From assembly GCA_016938395.1 (NCBI GenBank), contig JAFGUS010000033.1:1-45799 (forward strand): a stretch of DNA of 45,799 nucleotides, in the 5' to 3' direction. The DNA comes from Coriobacteriia bacterium (GTDB lineage: Bacteria; Actinomycetota; Coriobacteriia; Anaerosomatales; Anaerosomataceae). The notes under the pieces are model-generated. The model worked only from the letters and a program-made list of their open reading frames with translations. It made no database searches and had not been told where the DNA came from. Below, piece by piece: positions 44,544 to 45,799 of this stretch. The position numbers were made by a program, and so were the translations under genes. The number at the start of each line of letters is the position of its first letter. Position 1 is the stretch's first letter.

Positions 44544-45799
44544 TCGTCGGGAGTGTGTTCGAGGGGCAGGTCCAGCACGAAGCGCGCCCCGCCCCCGTCG
44601 GTGTCGCCCACCGAGACGGTTCCGCTGTGGGCCTCGGCTATCGCGCGTACGATGTAGAGTCCCAGGCCCATTCCGGGCGTGCCCTCGGCCGAGGCGCCGC
44701 GCGCGCCGCGCTCGAAGATCCGCTCCCGGTCCTCGACCGGTACGCCCGTGCCCTCGTCCTCGACAGTGAGGACTGCGCGGCCGTCGCGGGCATGCACGCC
44801 CACCCTGACGGTGCCGGTCGGCGGACCATGCTTGATCGCGTTCCCGATCAGGTTCGCGGCCGCCTGTTCGAGCCGCGCCGGGTCTCCGAGGATCATGATG
44901 CCCTGATCCGCCGTGACCGCCACGTCCTGCTCGGCACTCACGCCGAGTGATCCGGCTATACCCGACACCAGCTCGCCGAAGTCGGTGGGGCGCATGACGG
45001 CTGGCGCGAACGCGCGCTCGGCACGGGTGGCGCCGAGGAGGTCGTCAAGCAGGGCCTCCATCCGCTTGATCGCCCGCTGCGCGTTGCCTATCGCGTCCTC
45101 GCGCTGCTTCTCACCGAGGTCGCGCCTCAGGATGTCGAGGTAGCCGTTCACCACGGTGAGCGGGCTGCGCAGGTCGTGCGAGACGAGCGACAGGATCTCC
45201 TGGCGCAGCGCGTCGAGCCGGCGCTCCTCGGTGATGTTTCGGGCCGAGATGACGTAGTCGTCGCCCTCCGGGTCGATTGCGGCGACGCTGATCTCAACCC
45301 AGCGGTCCGGCTGATTCGGAACGACACACCGCGCCACGACAGGCTCGTGCTGCGCCCGTGTGCGCACTTCCGCCAGGTCGATAAGGTCGCCCGACTCATC
45401 GAACAGATCGACCCCGCCGAACAGCCCGCTCGGCTCTGCCCGCACGAGGTCGCCGAGGTGGAGTCCGAAGAAGTGTGCGGCGGCGGGGTTGGCGATCTCA
45501 ACCACACCCTCGCGCACAAGGATCTTCACCTCGGGCGACTCCTCGACCACCGTCCGGAACGCGTGCTCGGCCGCAAGCGCGTGGTCGCCGGCCTCGATGA
45601 GGTCGGACTGGATCACGCGCAGCTGCGTCATGAGGTCGATGATGACGTTGCCGAGGTCGATGAAGTGGTCGGGAAGGTTGGGATCGAGTGCGAGCTCCTC
45701 ATCAGGGCGAAGCCCTTGCAGCGCCAGGTATCCCTGGTCGCGCAGGTAGGTGACGAACTGCGCGAGCGGTCGCTCGATACTGCGCGACAGGGCGGTCCC
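44540..45799 (-). CDS. PAS-domain sensor histidine kinase, 5' end beyond the window
   Basis: The frame is open to the right edge: 56 further in-frame codons precede the first ATG at 45631 and have coding character (IERPLAQFVTYLRDQGYLALQG, then DHFIDLGNVIIDL), so the gene is partial. Counting from that ATG, a PAS domain spans about 25-135, HisKA has the phosphoacceptor H152 in SLVSHDLRSP, and the HATPase has the N box NLIGNAIKHG, G1 DEGTGVP, and GMGLGLYIVRAIAEAHSG. No membrane helix is visible in the part seen, so it is probably a soluble kinase. No response regulator is in the window. Confidence 0.88.
   Translation of the reverse strand, partial: GTALSRSIERPLAQFVTYLRDQGYLALQGLRPDEELALDPNLPDHFIDLGNVIIDLMTQLRVIQSDLIEAGDHALAAEHAFRTVVEESPEVKILVREGVVEIANPAAAHFFGLHLGDLVRAEPSGLFGGVDLFDESGDLIDLAEVRTRAQHEPVVARCVVPNQPDRWVEISVAAIDPEGDDYVISARNITEERRLDALRQEILSLVSHDLRSPLTVVNGYLDILRRDLGEKQREDAIGNAQRAIKRMEALLDDLLGATRAERAFAPAVMRPTDFGELVSGIAGSLGVSAEQDVAVTADQGIMILGDPARLEQAAANLIGNAIKHGPPTGTVRVGVHARDGRAVLTVEDEGTGVPVEDRERIFERGARGASAEGTPGMGLGLYIVRAIAEAHSGTVSVGDTDGGGARFVLDLPLEHTPDD

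Overview
The window is the replication-origin region of a high-GC Gram-positive chromosome. The order gyrA - small membrane protein - gyrB - DUF721 - recF - dnaN - dnaA (minus strand), an origin gap, then rpmH - rnpA - yidD - yidC - jag - rsmG - parA - parB (plus strand), with no mnmE/mnmG between jag and rsmG, is typical of Actinobacteria. Two multiheme c-type cytochromes, a rubrerythrin and an HD-GYP sensor point to an anaerobic or microaerobic actinobacterium, most likely a relative of Coriobacteriia of the OPB41/Anaerosomatales type. That placement is an inference; no 16S gene is present. All calls were made by reading the sequence and translations, without database searches.

Layout. 1-4.3 kb: the start of an exported protein, an SDR, and a divergent three-gene fatty-acid-modifying operon (FAD oxidoreductase, DUF1365, CFA-synthase-like methyltransferase). 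4.4-8.5 kb: a baeRF-type protein, a PAS/HD-GYP protein, a self-contained tRNA-Ile(GAT) unit and a DUF151 nuclease. 8.6-12.05 kb: a MacAB-like three-gene efflux operon. 12.1-14.1 kb: a HAD phosphatase coupled to an MFS transporter. 14.1-24.5 kb: the gyrase/recF/dnaN/dnaA arm, headed by a GHKL-ATPase-HTH gene directly upstream of dnaA. 22.05-22.28 and 24.47-25.12 kb: two DnaA-box regions flanking dnaA, the first with a Bacillus-like DnaA-trio. 25.1-30.7 kb: the rpmH-to-parB arm with two parS sites, one of them inside a nine-codon leader ORF coupled to rsmG. 30.7-37.0 kb: addB-addA. 37.0-38.5 kb: rlmN and rubrerythrin (minus). 38.7-41.4 kb: tandem paralogous membrane-anchored multiheme cytochromes, the second with a frameshift before its anchor. 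41.5-45.8 kb: an HtrA-type protease, a membrane protein with ddl, and a histidine kinase running off the right edge.

How the genes work together. The centre holds replication initiation (dnaA, dnaN, recF, origin), topology control (gyrase), origin segregation (parABS), ribosome and RNase P parts (rpmH, rnpA, rsmG) and membrane insertion (yidD, yidC, jag). The flanks carry DNA repair (AddAB), envelope functions (ddl, HtrA-like protease, lipid modification, efflux) and extracytoplasmic electron transfer. The most notable points are the bipartite origin with a DnaA-trio, the GHKL-HTH gene co-directional with dnaA, the parS-bearing leader ORF, and the cytochrome pair whose first heme site reads CxCH instead of CxxCH.
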